This document shows, piece by piece, positions 41,094 to 50,000 of a stretch of 51,222 nt of DNA (positions are counted from its first letter, which is position 1; the number at the start of each line of letters is the position of its first letter). This DNA comes from a bacterium (GTDB taxonomy: Bacteria > Armatimonadota > Abditibacteriia > Abditibacteriales > Abditibacteriaceae): assembly GCA_004172935.1 (NCBI GenBank), contig SDZD01000047.1, forward strand, positions 1 through 51,222, given 5' to 3'. The position numbers were made by a program, and so were the translations under genes. The notes under the pieces are model-generated. The model made no database searches. It had not been told where the DNA came from and worked only from the letters and a program-made list of their open reading frames with translations.

Positions 41094-42023
41094 ATGGCAA
41101 CCGCAGGAGGAGCGCCGCCAACCGGCGCATCACCTAATCCCAAACGGGAATTTACTCCCGAACAAAAACGCACGTTCGCTGGACTCGGCGTAGCAGGCGT
41201 ACTGGCACTCATTGTGGGTGTTATGTATCTGCCTGGCCTCCTGTCCGGTGGAAGTAGTACGGTTCCGACCACACCACCTGCAACAGCAGGTGCTAATACG
41301 GCAGCAGAAGTACCCGGTGCAGGAGGCCCTGTGCCTGTCGGTGGTTCCGGTGCAGGCACCCCTGGTGCCGGAGCGGGCGCATTGACAGGGACGACTCCAG
41401 GCACACCAGGAGCGGGCGGCGCGGTTCAACCCGTTGTCTTCATTGCGCGTTCGCGCACTGATCCATTTCAGCCCGTCTACCTGATTCCGCCACCAGCACC
41501 GACGCCTCTACCGCCGCCGCCACCTGATCCCGACATCACAGTCCCGTCTCCACCGGGATTTGAGAACGGCATTAACCTGCCTTCTATTCAGGACCCGGCT
41601 ACACGCGCGGCAGTTGCTGCCCCGTTGAACATTGGTGTCCCATCCATTCCTCGCTTGGAAAGCACGACATCGCCACGCGATGCCTTCCCACTGCCCCGCA
41701 ATACCGGCGAAGGCAACGTGGGTGGCACACCGCAGCAATCGTACGACAAGCGACTGGCAGGTGTCATCATCGGCGATGGTGTACGTGCCCTTTTGGAATT
41801 GCCTTCGGGCGAACAACGAGTTGTGCAACCGGGTGACGAAGTCGAAGGCATCCGCGTACTCAATATCGAGCGTTTTCGTCAGGGCGACCGTACTATCACA
41901 CGAATGTTAGTACGCGATACCGATGGAACGCAAAAGTATGTCGAACTCAAAGAATCAGCAACAGCGCAAGCTGCTGGTGCAGGTGGTGAAGGTGGTCTCG
42001 GCGGCCCCGCAACACTTCGTTAA
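41094..42023 (+). CDS. PilP-like type IV pilus alignment protein
   Basis: This 309-residue protein has one membrane segment (about 27-50, TFAGLGVAGVLALIVGVMYLPG) and a Gly/Pro/Ala-rich linker. The motif RSRTDPFQP at 119-127 is like the conserved Arg-x-Asp-Pro-Phe of PilP/GspC-type proteins. The C-terminal domain (about 218-285: LAGVIIGDGVRALLELPSGEQ ... QPGDEVEGIRVLNI) resembles the HR/beta-domain that contacts the secretin N0 domain. True PilP is a lipoprotein; here a membrane helix replaces the lipid anchor. It follows pilO in the pil operon. Confidence 0.7.
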   Translation: MATAGGAPPTGASPNPKREFTPEQKRTFAGLGVAGVLALIVGVMYLPGLLSGGSSTVPTTPPATAGANTAAEVPGAGGPVPVGGSGAGTPGAGAGALTGTTPGTPGAGGAVQPVVFIARSRTDPFQPVYLIPPPAPTPLPPPPPDPDITVPSPPGFENGINLPSIQDPATRAAVAAPLNIGVPSIPRLESTTSPRDAFPLPRNTGEGNVGGTPQQSYDKRLAGVIIGDGVRALLELPSGEQRVVQPGDEVEGIRVLNIERFRQGDRTITRMLVRDTDGTQKYVELKESATAQAAGAGGEGGLGGPATLR

Positions 42024-42032
42024 ACTTTGGCT

Positions 42033-42050
42033 CTCAGACTCCGGTCTGAG
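42033..42050. repeat. Stem-loop after the pilP-like gene
   Basis: CTCAGAC and GTCTGAG are perfect 7-base arms with loop TCCG, 9 bases after the stop. A GTTTCA/TGAAAC pair (42064-42077) and a GCGCCT/AGGCGT pair follow in the same 91-base gap. Confidence 0.5.
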
Positions 42051-42114
42051 CGTCTGGAAATACGTTTCAACTGAAACAAAAACCTTGCGCCTGTAGGCGT
42101 ACCCGTAAAGTCAC

Positions 42115-43014
42115 ATGAAAAAGATTTCTACCGCATTGTTCCTTTCAACCCTCGCGGGCCTGTCACTGGGTGTCGCACACACGGCGCAGGCCCAGACTGC
42201 AGCCCGCTTTTCAACAGTCGAATTCAAAGACACAACCTTGAATGACGCTCTTGAAATGGTTTTCCAGGCCGCAAACAACCCGGCTCACACAATTGACCCC
42301 AGCGCCAGCCTCGTGCCCATTGGCGGCATCACACTGCAAAACATCCAGTGGGATGCAGCTCTGCGCACGCTCGCAAACCAGAACAATTTCAAAGTTTCGC
42401 GTGGCGCCGATGGTTCCTACCTCGTTGAACCCCGCGAACCCGTCCTCCAAGATGGCATGGGCGGCATGGGTATGGAGGGAGGTATGGGTGGCCGTGGCGG
42501 CATGAGCATGGGCACTCCCGGCGGCAATCCATTCAATCCATTCGGTGGCGGTGGCGGCGCCATCGGTGGCGGTGGTCGCATGGGCGGCGGAGGCCGTGGG
42601 CGTGGCACGATGGGTGGCGGCGCAGCTCCCACCGCTCAAGATCGCGTGAACTTCCAAATGACCCCATCGGTTTCGACTCAGGCTAACGCCCAAACCAACC
42701 CACGTATCGGTGGTGCAGGCGGCACTAATGGCACCAGCACAGCCGATCAACAGGTCATTCCTTTGTACGTTCGCCACATCTATGTCGGCGGTATCGCACA
42801 GCTGTTCCAGAACTCTAGCACCATCGGTACTCAACCATTCGTCTCACCAGCCTCCTCCTCTATGGGCATGGGTGGCATGGGCATGGGCGGCATGGGCATG
42901 GGTGGCATGGGCATGGGTGGCATGGGCGGCGGCATGATGGGCGGCATGGGCGGCATGGGCATGGGTGGTATGAGCGGCGGCTTCGGCGGCGGCGGCTTCG
43001 GTTTCGGCTTCTAG
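42115..43014 (+). CDS. Stand-alone secretin N-domain protein with Gly/Met-rich tail
   Basis: This 299-residue exported protein has a signal peptide cleaved after AQAQ. Residues 30-108 form an N0/STN domain (FKDTTLNDALEMVFQAAN ... FKVSRGADGSYLVEP) as found at the start of secretins. Residues 214-230 (VIPLYVRHIYVGGIAQLF) look like the first strand and helix of a secretin N1 domain. Two Gly/Met-rich stretches separate and follow them: 113-165, and a C-terminal GMGGM block at 250-286. There is no beta-barrel domain. It precedes the full secretin gene and may be an accessory or plug-like partner of it. Confidence 0.7.
   Translation: MKKISTALFLSTLAGLSLGVAHTAQAQTAARFSTVEFKDTTLNDALEMVFQAANNPAHTIDPSASLVPIGGITLQNIQWDAALRTLANQNNFKVSRGADGSYLVEPREPVLQDGMGGMGMEGGMGGRGGMSMGTPGGNPFNPFGGGGGAIGGGGRMGGGGRGRGTMGGGAAPTAQDRVNFQMTPSVSTQANAQTNPRIGGAGGTNGTSTADQQVIPLYVRHIYVGGIAQLFQNSSTIGTQPFVSPASSSMGMGGMGMGGMGMGGMGMGGMGGGMMGGMGGMGMGGMSGGFGGGGFGFGF
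42862..42972 (+). repeat. Tandem 15-base repeats encoding MGMGG
   Basis: Four or more tandem copies of a 15-base unit, ATGGGCATGGGYGGC, then degenerate copies, encode the C-terminal GMGGM tract. The low complexity could change length by slippage. Confidence 0.7.
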
Positions 43015-43060
43015 AATTGTGTCTTTTCCCATATCTTTATCCCAATCACGTACTTCGACT

Positions 43061-44926
43061 ATGTCAATTTCCTTTCGTCTGCGTCCGGCCACCCTCTTGT
43101 TGGCCGGCGCCCTGCTGGTCCCGTCTGCTGTTTTCGCCCAAGAGGGCACACCATCCATTGTCCCAACGGACAATCCTACGGCTCCAGTACCTGCTCCTGT
43201 TGTTTCACCTGCGACAGTTCCAACCAACTCACAGCCGATAATCGACTCGATGACATTCACCGATGTCGATGTCACCGAATTGCTGTCGATGATTTCCACG
43301 ACGTTCGACGTTCCCATCGCCATCGCTGGCGACGTGACCGGGAAACTGCGTTCCATCAACATCAAGGGAAGAACGGCTGAACAAGCGATCAACACCGTTA
43401 TCCAAGCCGCTCAACTGTCCGCACAGAAGACGGCAGATGGCACTTACATCATCTCGAAAGCGCCTCAAGCTCCTGCTCCTTCCGCAGAGCCTGCGATTTC
43501 GGTCGGTGTTCCTACCATTGCCCCGGCTAACGGGTTCGGTGGCAACTTGCCATCCAACAACAATGGCGTGCTTGGTGCCTTCGGTGCCAGTCCCAATGCA
43601 ATGTTTTCGACTGGTCCAGAAGAACTTGCATTGGTTCCAACAGGAAAAGGTGTCGACTCTCAAGAACGCACCTTCACAGTTCCGATTCGCAACGTAAAAG
43701 CGAGCATGATGGCTTACTGGATCGATCCAGCAAACCATGACCTGCCTGTCGATCTTCGCATTGCGAAAGAACTAGATAAGCAGTACAACAATCGCCAGCT
43801 TGTTACATCGGGAATTTCGGGCGGAAAAATCATTGGTGGCGACAACCAAACTGGTCAGGGCGATGCTTTCAGCCAACCCTTTAATACCGAGGGTGTTGTT
43901 CCCAATCCAAACGCCAGCAATCCCTACATCAGTTCGAGCGCCGAAATGATCACGACGCGCTCTAACGCACAGTTCGGGCGCGGCGGTCAGGGCGGCCAGG
44001 GCCGTGGCGGCCAGAACGGCGGCGGCGTCGGTGGTCGTGGCGGTCAAGGCGGCGGAACGTTCCAGTTGCCAGAAGGCGTCACCCGTATCGTAGCGGTCGA
44101 CCCACAAAACGCTTTGCTCGTGTTCGGCACTCCCGAAGGCGCAGCGAAATTGGCGAACACCATCCGCTTTTTGGACCGCCCCTTGCGTCAAGTAGAAATC
44201 GAGGCACAGTTCCTTTCCATCAGCACCAGCGATGCAAGCAACTACGGTTTCGACTTCTCGACATCGCGTGGTAACTTCAGCGCCAGTTCTACGGGCAATG
44301 CAGCATCATCGGGTGGTCTTCAGCTAGGGTTCTTCCGTGGTAACTTCGATGCCAGAATCGCGGCTTCGGTTGCTTCTGGCAAAGCCAAAGTGCTCACAGC
44401 ACCACGTGTAACTGCCATCAATAACTTGACGGCCAGCTTGACGCAGGTGACCCAGATCCCGATTCGTCTGAATACCAACACAACTATCGCCAACAACGGA
44501 ATCGCAAACCAGAACAGCGAATCGCTGTTCTTCATTTCGACGACGATTGGCTTGCAGGTTACTCCGACAATCAACAATGATGACACCGTCACTGTGTTGA
44601 TGCAGCCAACATTAACTACTGCTGGCACGCCCAACTCAGACGGCGACCAAACCTTCACCCAACAAACTGTCCAAACCATCGCCAACGTTCGCGATGGTGA
44701 GACGATTGCCCTGGGCGGTTTGCGTTCGACCAACATCACCATTGACAAAACCAAGGTTCCCTTGATCGGCGACATTCCGTTGATCGGCAAACTGTTCCGT
44801 TCACGTGGCAGTTCTGCCGTGGAATCCGAACTCATCATCTTCCTCACCGCGCGCATCATCCGCCGCGTTGGAGACGACGATGCAGTCGGCACCTCCGATA
44901 TTCCAGTCGGTATTGGCGGACAGTAA
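43061..44926 (+). CDS. pilQ: Type IV pilus / type II-like secretin
   Basis: The ATG at 43061 opens a signal peptide (MSISFRLRPATLLLAGALL..., cleavage near VFAQEG); an upstream GTG at 43019 adds 14 residues of no clear use. The 621-residue protein has an N0/STN domain (about 60-145, MTFTDVDVTELLSMISTTF). An N1-type domain (VPIRNVKASMMAYWI) and a Gly-rich linker with NGGGVGGRG-like repeats follow. The outer-membrane secretin domain comes last (VEIEAQFLSISTSD ... VPLIGDIPLIGKLFRSR, the family signature). It should form the pilus exit pore. It lacks the AMIN domains found at the front of many PilQ proteins. Confidence 0.88.
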   Translation: MSISFRLRPATLLLAGALLVPSAVFAQEGTPSIVPTDNPTAPVPAPVVSPATVPTNSQPIIDSMTFTDVDVTELLSMISTTFDVPIAIAGDVTGKLRSINIKGRTAEQAINTVIQAAQLSAQKTADGTYIISKAPQAPAPSAEPAISVGVPTIAPANGFGGNLPSNNNGVLGAFGASPNAMFSTGPEELALVPTGKGVDSQERTFTVPIRNVKASMMAYWIDPANHDLPVDLRIAKELDKQYNNRQLVTSGISGGKIIGGDNQTGQGDAFSQPFNTEGVVPNPNASNPYISSSAEMITTRSNAQFGRGGQGGQGRGGQNGGGVGGRGGQGGGTFQLPEGVTRIVAVDPQNALLVFGTPEGAAKLANTIRFLDRPLRQVEIEAQFLSISTSDASNYGFDFSTSRGNFSASSTGNAASSGGLQLGFFRGNFDARIAASVASGKAKVLTAPRVTAINNLTASLTQVTQIPIRLNTNTTIANNGIANQNSESLFFISTTIGLQVTPTINNDDTVTVLMQPTLTTAGTPNSDGDQTFTQQTVQTIANVRDGETIALGGLRSTNITIDKTKVPLIGDIPLIGKLFRSRGSSAVESELIIFLTARIIRRVGDDDAVGTSDIPVGIGGQ

Positions 44927-44944
44927 ACACACCAAACAATCAAC

Positions 44945-44983
44945 AAAAACGGCCAGAACTCAGGTTCTGGCCGTTTTTGTTTG
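44945..44983. terminator. Intrinsic terminator after pilQ
   Basis: AAAAACGGCCAGAAC and GTTCTGGCCGTTTTT form a perfect 15-base stem with a 4-base loop and a T-rich tail, 19 bases after the stop. It closes the pil transcript. Confidence 0.9.
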
Positions 44984-45026
44984 TTCGACTAATAGACCAT
45001 TCCCTCCCCTCCTAAACTGGCCCTCA

Positions 45027-46253
45027 ATGAATACCGCCCCACTGGTGCCCGCTGAAGCGCGCGCTATCGTCCTACAACACATCACCCGCCATAACTCTCA
45101 CCCCATCGACCACAGCAAAGCCCTGGGCCGTGTGTTGGCTCAGGATGTCATTTCGTCGCTTGATTTGCCCCCATTTCCGAACTCTGCGATGGACGGTTAT
45201 GCTCTACGCGCCACCGACTTGCAAAGCGCGCCCCAAATCTTGCGTCTCATCGAAACCATTGGAGCGGGAGATGTCGCCACTCGCACAGTCGAAAGCGGCA
45301 CCTGCATTAAAATCATGACGGGCGCCCCCGTCCCCGCAGGAGCCGACTGCGTCGTAATGCGCGAAGAAACCCGCGAACAAAACGGCGAAGTCACATTTGA
45401 GGAAATCGCCCAACCCGGCCAGCACATACGCCCCAAAGGCGACGATGTCCGCGAAGGCGAAACCGTATTTCAAAGCGGCACACTCATCAACGCTGCTGTC
45501 CATGCCATGTTGGCCTCACTAGGGCAAGCCACCGTCGAAGTCACTGTACGCCCGCGAGTCGCTATTGTCGTCACGGGCAAGGAACTTGTCGATGTCGATG
45601 CCCAGTTGCACCCCGGCCAAATTCGCGATTCCAACTCGTGGGCACTGCGCGGCTTAGTCCAGAGTTGCGGTGCCGATGTCGTTTCTGTGCTGCGAACCGG
45701 CGATACACAATCAGAAGTAGAAGAAGCCTTGCGCCTATCAGCTACGGAAGCCGACGTAATCATCACCAGTGGCGGTGTATCGGCGGGCGATTTCGACCCT
45801 GTTCGCGACGTATTACTTTCACAGGCCGAGGTTCATTTCTGGAAAGTGGCGATGAAACCGGGAAAACCGCTGCTTTTCGCGACGCTACATGAGACTCCGG
45901 TCTTCGCCCTCCCTGGCAACCCGGTGTCGGTCATGGTCGGATTCGAAGAGTTTGTGCGTCCAGCCCTACTCAAAATGGCCGGACGCACAGCCTGGAAGCG
46001 AGTTGAAGTCGAGGCCATGCTCCAAAACGACCTCAACTCGCCCAGTGGACGTACCGAATTCGTGCGTGCCCGTCTTGAGCAAAGTGCCGATGGCTTTCTG
46101 GCAATTGTGTCGGGCGATCAAAATTCGGGGCGACTTTCGACCATGGCACGCGCCAATGCCCTGCTCGAAATTGCTGCTGATGTTACTTTTTTACCTTCGG
46201 GGACGCGCATTCGGGCCAAACTACTGGGTGGCCCCGAAATTGGCGGTTTTTAA
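45027..46253 (+). CDS. moeA: Molybdopterin molybdotransferase
   Basis: MoeA inserts molybdate into adenylated molybdopterin. The ATG at 45027 (MNTAPLVPAEARA) is the likely start; the frame is open earlier but runs into the terminator. The 408-residue length is typical. Family motifs are FPNSAMDGYALRA (about residue 50), KIMTGAPVPAGADCVV, the MoCF-type TSGGVSAGDFDPV, and LPGNPVSVMVGFEEFV. The C-terminal domain IV is present. It lies 2 bases before tatA and suggests an operon; some Tat substrates are molybdoenzymes, which may explain the pairing. Confidence 0.93.
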   Translation: MNTAPLVPAEARAIVLQHITRHNSHPIDHSKALGRVLAQDVISSLDLPPFPNSAMDGYALRATDLQSAPQILRLIETIGAGDVATRTVESGTCIKIMTGAPVPAGADCVVMREETREQNGEVTFEEIAQPGQHIRPKGDDVREGETVFQSGTLINAAVHAMLASLGQATVEVTVRPRVAIVVTGKELVDVDAQLHPGQIRDSNSWALRGLVQSCGADVVSVLRTGDTQSEVEEALRLSATEADVIITSGGVSAGDFDPVRDVLLSQAEVHFWKVAMKPGKPLLFATLHETPVFALPGNPVSVMVGFEEFVRPALLKMAGRTAWKRVEVEAMLQNDLNSPSGRTEFVRARLEQSADGFLAIVSGDQNSGRLSTMARANALLEIAADVTFLPSGTRIRAKLLGGPEIGGF

Positions 46254-46255
46254 AG

Positions 46256-46450
46256 ATGCCTGGATCCGGTGAACTTCTCGTTATTATGCTCCTCGTGCTG
46301 GTGCTGTTTGGCCCAGACAAACTGCCTGAGTTGGCGCGACAGGCGGGCAAATTAATCCGTCAGGTCAATCGTGTACGCAACGAGGTTTCCCGTCAAATCA
46401 ACACAGCCCTTTTGGATGAAGACGACGATCCCACACGCCGCAACCATTAA
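46256..46450 (+). CDS. tatA: Twin-arginine translocase subunit TatA
   Basis: This 64-residue protein has one N-terminal membrane segment (ELLVIMLLVLVLFGPDKLPELAR), with the FGPDKLPELAR hinge of the TatA/B family, an amphipathic helix (QAGKLIRQVNRVRNEV) and a short acidic tail. TatA forms the Tat pore that exports folded proteins. TatA and TatB cannot be separated by this length alone; the short tail favours TatA. It is transcribed with moeA and followed by a bidirectional terminator. Confidence 0.88.
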   Translation: MPGSGELLVIMLLVLVLFGPDKLPELARQAGKLIRQVNRVRNEVSRQINTALLDEDDDPTRRNH

Positions 46451-46469
46451 TAATTGATGGCATAAGAAT

Positions 46470-46506
46470 AAATGGCGCGAGGAGAAAATTCTCCTCGCGC
46501 CATTTG
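46470..46506. terminator. Bidirectional intrinsic terminator
   Basis: AAATGGCGCGAGGAGAA and TTCTCCTCGCGCCATTT form a perfect 17-base stem with a 2-base loop. It separates the convergent tatA and bioB genes. Confidence 0.85.
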
Positions 46507-46529
46507 CTATTTCAAGCTCAATAAATCGC

Positions 46530-47516
46530 TTAAACCGCGACTGGCGTCTCGATTTCAAAGCCCGCCGCTTCGACCCATCCCTTCACAATCGCCGCGCTTT
46601 CGCCCGGCGTAGTCAAGTAGCCATCCACGAACAACGAGTTCGCGGGCCACAGCACGCGCGGTTGAAGATCGCCCAATTTCTCGCGCCCCGCCGCCGCACG
46701 TACCTCAGCGCGAGGATTGGTCAAACGCATCAAGCACATCGCTTGTAGGGCATGTAGACCGGGCACAGGCGCGTTATTCACGAGCGAAACGCCCTTGATG
46801 CGCAGCAACACATTGATAGGAATCGAAGTCACTCCCAACTCGCGAAGCGCAAACGCCATATCGAGCAAGTCGTCCACCGACTCGCCCAACCCCACAATAC
46901 CACCCGCACAAGTCGAAAGCCCCGCAGTCTGCACATTACGCAGCGTGTCCAAGCGGTCTTCGAAAGTGTGTGTCGAGCAAATCTTCGGATAAAACTTCGG
47001 CCCAGTGTTCAGGTTGTGGTTCACATAATCCACGCCCACATCCTTTAACTGCTGGCACTTTTGCTCGTTGAGCAACCCAAGGCTGGTACAAATTTCGAGA
47101 TGCGCGGTTTTCGGGTCGCTCTTAATCTGCCCAACGGCTTGCCCGATATGCTGAATATCGCGTTCTGTAGCTCCACGGGCCGCGATAGCCATACAAAAGC
47201 GTGTAGCGCCCGCCTCGACGGCTTCCTGTGCCCGCTCTACGATCTTTTCGGGCGCCAGCAAACGGTATTTTTCAACTGGTGCCGTAGAAATCTTCGACTG
47301 CGAACAATACGAGCAATCTTCGGGGCAGATACCGCTTTGTGCGTTCAGCAACATACATAGTTTCACGCGGCGCCCAAAGTGCGCTTCACGCACAGTTAAA
47401 GCCGCATCCATGACAGCTTCAAAATCGTTCGAGGAAGCACACAAAACAGCGTAGGCTTCATCACGCGACAACGCTTCATCGCGCAGGGCTTTGCTCGCCA
47501 AATCGGAAAAATTCAT
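46530..47516 (-). CDS. bioB: Biotin synthase
   Basis: BioB is a radical-SAM enzyme that inserts sulfur into dethiobiotin. I start at the ATG at 47516 (MNFSDLASKALRD); the frame opens 19 codons earlier without a good start. The 328 residues fit the family. The radical-SAM cluster motif is CPEDCSYC (three Cys). BioB-specific features include NTGPKFYPKICSTHTFEDRLDTL, CAGGIVGLGES and the C-terminal ANSLFVDGYLTTPG. No other biotin genes are nearby. Confidence 0.95.
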   Translation of the reverse strand: MNFSDLASKALRDEALSRDEAYAVLCASSNDFEAVMDAALTVREAHFGRRVKLCMLLNAQSGICPEDCSYCSQSKISTAPVEKYRLLAPEKIVERAQEAVEAGATRFCMAIAARGATERDIQHIGQAVGQIKSDPKTAHLEICTSLGLLNEQKCQQLKDVGVDYVNHNLNTGPKFYPKICSTHTFEDRLDTLRNVQTAGLSTCAGGIVGLGESVDDLLDMAFALRELGVTSIPINVLLRIKGVSLVNNAPVPGLHALQAMCLMRLTNPRAEVRAAAGREKLGDLQPRVLWPANSLFVDGYLTTPGESAAIVKGWVEAAGFEIETPVAV

Positions 47517-47656
47517 CGCAGGAAAACTCAGTTTGCGTCTTTTACTCACATCAGGAGAAGGAGGCCCCAACAAACAGCCATTCTATTCCCGCTGTTGGCT
47601 CTTCTCATCGCTCAGCATCCTCGCTCCATTCGGGACATGCCAAACTTCCCCTATAC

Positions 47657-48970
47657 ATGAAGACCGCACTATTTCCATCCGCCGCCGTCGGTTGTGGATT
47701 CCAATTTCAAACCCTCGAAAAACCTGCCATTCACATCGAAGATGGACGCTTCACCTATGTTGGCCCCCGTTCCACTGCGCCGCGCTTTGATGCGGACGAA
47801 ACCATCGAAGGCGAACACCTCGTCGCGATGCCAGGCATGGTCAACACTCACACTCACGCGGGCATGACGCTGCTGCGCGGTTACGCCGACGATCTGCCGC
47901 TGGAAGTGTGGCTGCAAACCAAAATATGGCCATTCGAGGCCAACCTGCACAGCGACGATGTGTACTGGGGCACCCTACTCGCCTGTGCCGAAATGATTCG
48001 CGGCGGCACCACCACGTTCTGCGACATGTATTTCCACGAGAATCGAGGCGTCGAGGCGGCCCTTAAGGCCGGAATGCGTATGTGCCCCGGCGCCGTTCTA
48101 CTCGGCTTCCTCCCCGGCGCCAACGAGAAAATCGCGAGGGCACGCGAATTTGTGCGCGACTGGCGCGGCCACGACCTCATCACGCCCTTCCTTGCCCCTC
48201 ATTCGCTCTACACCTGCGACGAGTCTCAGTGGCAGCAAATTATCGAAGTAGCGCGCGAAGAAAACGCCATCATCACCACCCACGTCTCGGAAACAAAGTT
48301 CGAAGTCGCCGATGTCACCGCGAAATGGGGCCAGTCCCCCGTCCAAACCCTGCACAAATTGGGCGCTCTCGACGGTCATCTCCTAGCCGCCCACTGCGTC
48401 CACACCGATAGCACCGACCGCGACATCATGGCAAGCACCCCATTTTATGTCGCTCATAACCCACAATCGAACCTGAAACTGGCGTCTGGCATCGCGCCCA
48501 TTGAGGATTATCTATCGCGCGGCATCGGCGTCGGCTTGGGACCAGATGGCACAGCCAGCAACAACAACCTCGATATGTGGGAAGAGATGCGCCTCGCCGC
48601 CACCCTGCACAAAGCCACCACTGGCGACGCCACCATAGTCACAGCCCAGCAAGCCCTCAAAATGGCGACCATCGACGGCGCCCGTTGCCTTGGCCTGGAT
48701 TCGGAAATCGGCACACTCGAAGCAGGCAAACGCGCCGACCTTCTGCTCATCGACTTCGACAAACCACACCTCTACCCGCGCCACAACATCACCTCGCACC
48801 TCGTCTATGCCGCCAACTCCGCCGACGTTCATTCCACCCTCGTAGGTGGCAAATTCCTGCTCCGCGACGGAAAGTTCCAAACACTCGACGTTCGCGAAGT
48901 CGGCAATGAATGCAGCACGCGCGGGCAAGCATTATCAGCAAAAGCAGCAGCGGCCAGCGTCGCCAACTAA
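47657..48970 (+). CDS. mtaD: SAH/MTA deaminase-type amidohydrolase
   Basis: This 437-residue metal-dependent hydrolase should deaminate 5'-methylthioadenosine or S-adenosylhomocysteine. The TRZ/ATZ family motifs are present: MVNTHTHAGMTLLRG (metal His pair), HVSETKFEVAD, AAHCVHTDSTDRD, and GLGPDGTASNNNLDMWEEM (metal Asp). The 'FEANL' and 'WLQTKIWP' segments are typical of MtaD/SAH deaminases. Guanine or chlorohydrolase activity cannot be excluded from sequence. It ends before a strong terminator and is transcribed alone. Confidence 0.85.
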   Translation: MKTALFPSAAVGCGFQFQTLEKPAIHIEDGRFTYVGPRSTAPRFDADETIEGEHLVAMPGMVNTHTHAGMTLLRGYADDLPLEVWLQTKIWPFEANLHSDDVYWGTLLACAEMIRGGTTTFCDMYFHENRGVEAALKAGMRMCPGAVLLGFLPGANEKIARAREFVRDWRGHDLITPFLAPHSLYTCDESQWQQIIEVAREENAIITTHVSETKFEVADVTAKWGQSPVQTLHKLGALDGHLLAAHCVHTDSTDRDIMASTPFYVAHNPQSNLKLASGIAPIEDYLSRGIGVGLGPDGTASNNNLDMWEEMRLAATLHKATTGDATIVTAQQALKMATIDGARCLGLDSEIGTLEAGKRADLLLIDFDKPHLYPRHNITSHLVYAANSADVHSTLVGGKFLLRDGKFQTLDVREVGNECSTRGQALSAKAAAASVAN

Positions 48971-48979
48971 CCAGCCATC

Positions 48980-49016
48980 AGGGAGCGCAAGTACACACTT
49001 GCGCTCCCTCTTTTTC
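48980..49016 (+). terminator. Intrinsic terminator after the amidohydrolase
   Basis: GGGAGCGCAAGT and ACTTGCGCTCCC form a perfect 12-base stem with a 4-base loop, followed by TCTTTTT. It lies 10 bases after the stop. Confidence 0.9.
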
Positions 49017-49131
49017 GCCTATATTGAACCCAACTAAATTACGAGATTTGAGGGGTTGCAAGCGCCAATAATCATGGATATATTTTATCTATGATTTGCA
49101 TGAAGGAAGGAATTCATGCATCCCAATCAAC

Positions 49132-49887
49132 ATGAATCAGCAACTCAAAATCGTAGTAATCGGCGGCACCGGACTCATTGGCTCGAAACTCGTCGGCAAG
49201 CTCCGCCAACTCGGCCATGAGGTCGTTGCGGCCTCGCCCAGAATGGGAATCAACGCAGTTACAGGCGAAGGCTTGGCCGAAGCGCTTGTCGGCTCCCACA
49301 CCGTCGTAGACGTGTCCAATTCCCCTTCATTCGAGGACAAAGCCGTTCTGGATTTCTTTGAGACTTCCACCCGCAACCTCGTCGCCGCCGAAGCAGAGGC
49401 CGGAGTAAAACACCACATCGCGCTTTCTATTGTCGGCACCCAGCGGCTCTCCGATAGCGGCTATTTCCGCGCGAAACAGGTTCAGGAAGCACTGATCAAA
49501 GCCTCTCCCATCCCCTATACCATCGTACAGGCCACGCAATTCTTCGAGTTTTTGGCAGGCATCGCTTACATCAGCACAGTCGGCGACACAGTTCACCTCT
49601 CGCCCGCCCTGGTTCAACCCATCGCAGCAGACGATGTAGCCGCAACCCTGCTTGACGTGACGCTCGCCTCCCCCATCAACGGCACCATCGAAATAGCAGG
49701 CCCCGAAGCCGTTCCCCTCAACGAAATCGTCGCCCAGTTCCTCACCTCTCAAGGCGATACTCGCCAAATAGTAACCGACCCCAAAGCCCTTTACTCCGGC
49801 GCAGAACTAGACGACAAATCCCTGACACCCGACGAAGGCGCCCGCCTCGGCACCATCACCTTCGATGAATGGCTCAAAAAGTCTTAA
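49132..49887 (+). CDS. NmrA-like NAD(P)-binding protein
   Basis: This 251-residue atypical short-chain dehydrogenase starts at the ATG at 49132 (MNQQLKIVVIGGTG); the frame is open for 12 more codons upstream. The Rossmann motif is GGTGLIGSKLVGKLRQLGH. The middle holds 'VVDVSNSPSFEDKAVLDFF' and 'HHIALSIVGTQRLSDSGYFRAKQVQEALI', with Tyr and Lys in the usual YxxxK-like place (YFRAK). The family includes redox sensors and NADP-binding regulators. The region 49030-49130 upstream is AT-rich and may hold its promoter. Confidence 0.83.
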   Translation: MNQQLKIVVIGGTGLIGSKLVGKLRQLGHEVVAASPRMGINAVTGEGLAEALVGSHTVVDVSNSPSFEDKAVLDFFETSTRNLVAAEAEAGVKHHIALSIVGTQRLSDSGYFRAKQVQEALIKASPIPYTIVQATQFFEFLAGIAYISTVGDTVHLSPALVQPIAADDVAATLLDVTLASPINGTIEIAGPEAVPLNEIVAQFLTSQGDTRQIVTDPKALYSGAELDDKSLTPDEGARLGTITFDEWLKKS

Positions 49888-49934
49888 TTGTGAACTAGCT
49901 CCCCCCTGACCTAATCCTGACATCTACATAAAAT

Positions 49935-49975
49935 CGTATCAATATCCATTATTTATCCATAATATTATTGATACG
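49935..49975. promoter_or_regulatory. Operator-like inverted repeat overlapping the -35 element
   Basis: CGTATCAATA and TATTGATACG are perfect 10-base arms, 21 bases apart, in the 152-base gap before the gene at 50040. The right arm covers the TTGATA -35 hexamer at 49968, so a bound protein could block the promoter. Confidence 0.55.
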
Positions 49976-49996
49976 TTAATGTAAAAAAGATATTCT
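49968..49996 (+). promoter_or_regulatory. Sigma-70-type promoter for the secreted repeat protein
   Basis: TTGATA (49968-49973), a 17-base spacer, then TATTCT (49991-49996) match the sigma-70 consensus well. The transcript should start near 50003 and would begin with the hairpin at 50001-50020. Confidence 0.6.
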
Positions 49997-50000
49997 TTTT

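Noticed and set aside
42862..42972. Short direct repeats that could suggest a CRISPR array
   Set aside because: The units are contiguous 15-base coding repeats (MGMGG) without spacers.
44805..45026. Upstream extension of the moeA frame
   Set aside because: It overlaps the pilQ 3' end and its terminator; the ATG at 45027 matches the MoeA family start.
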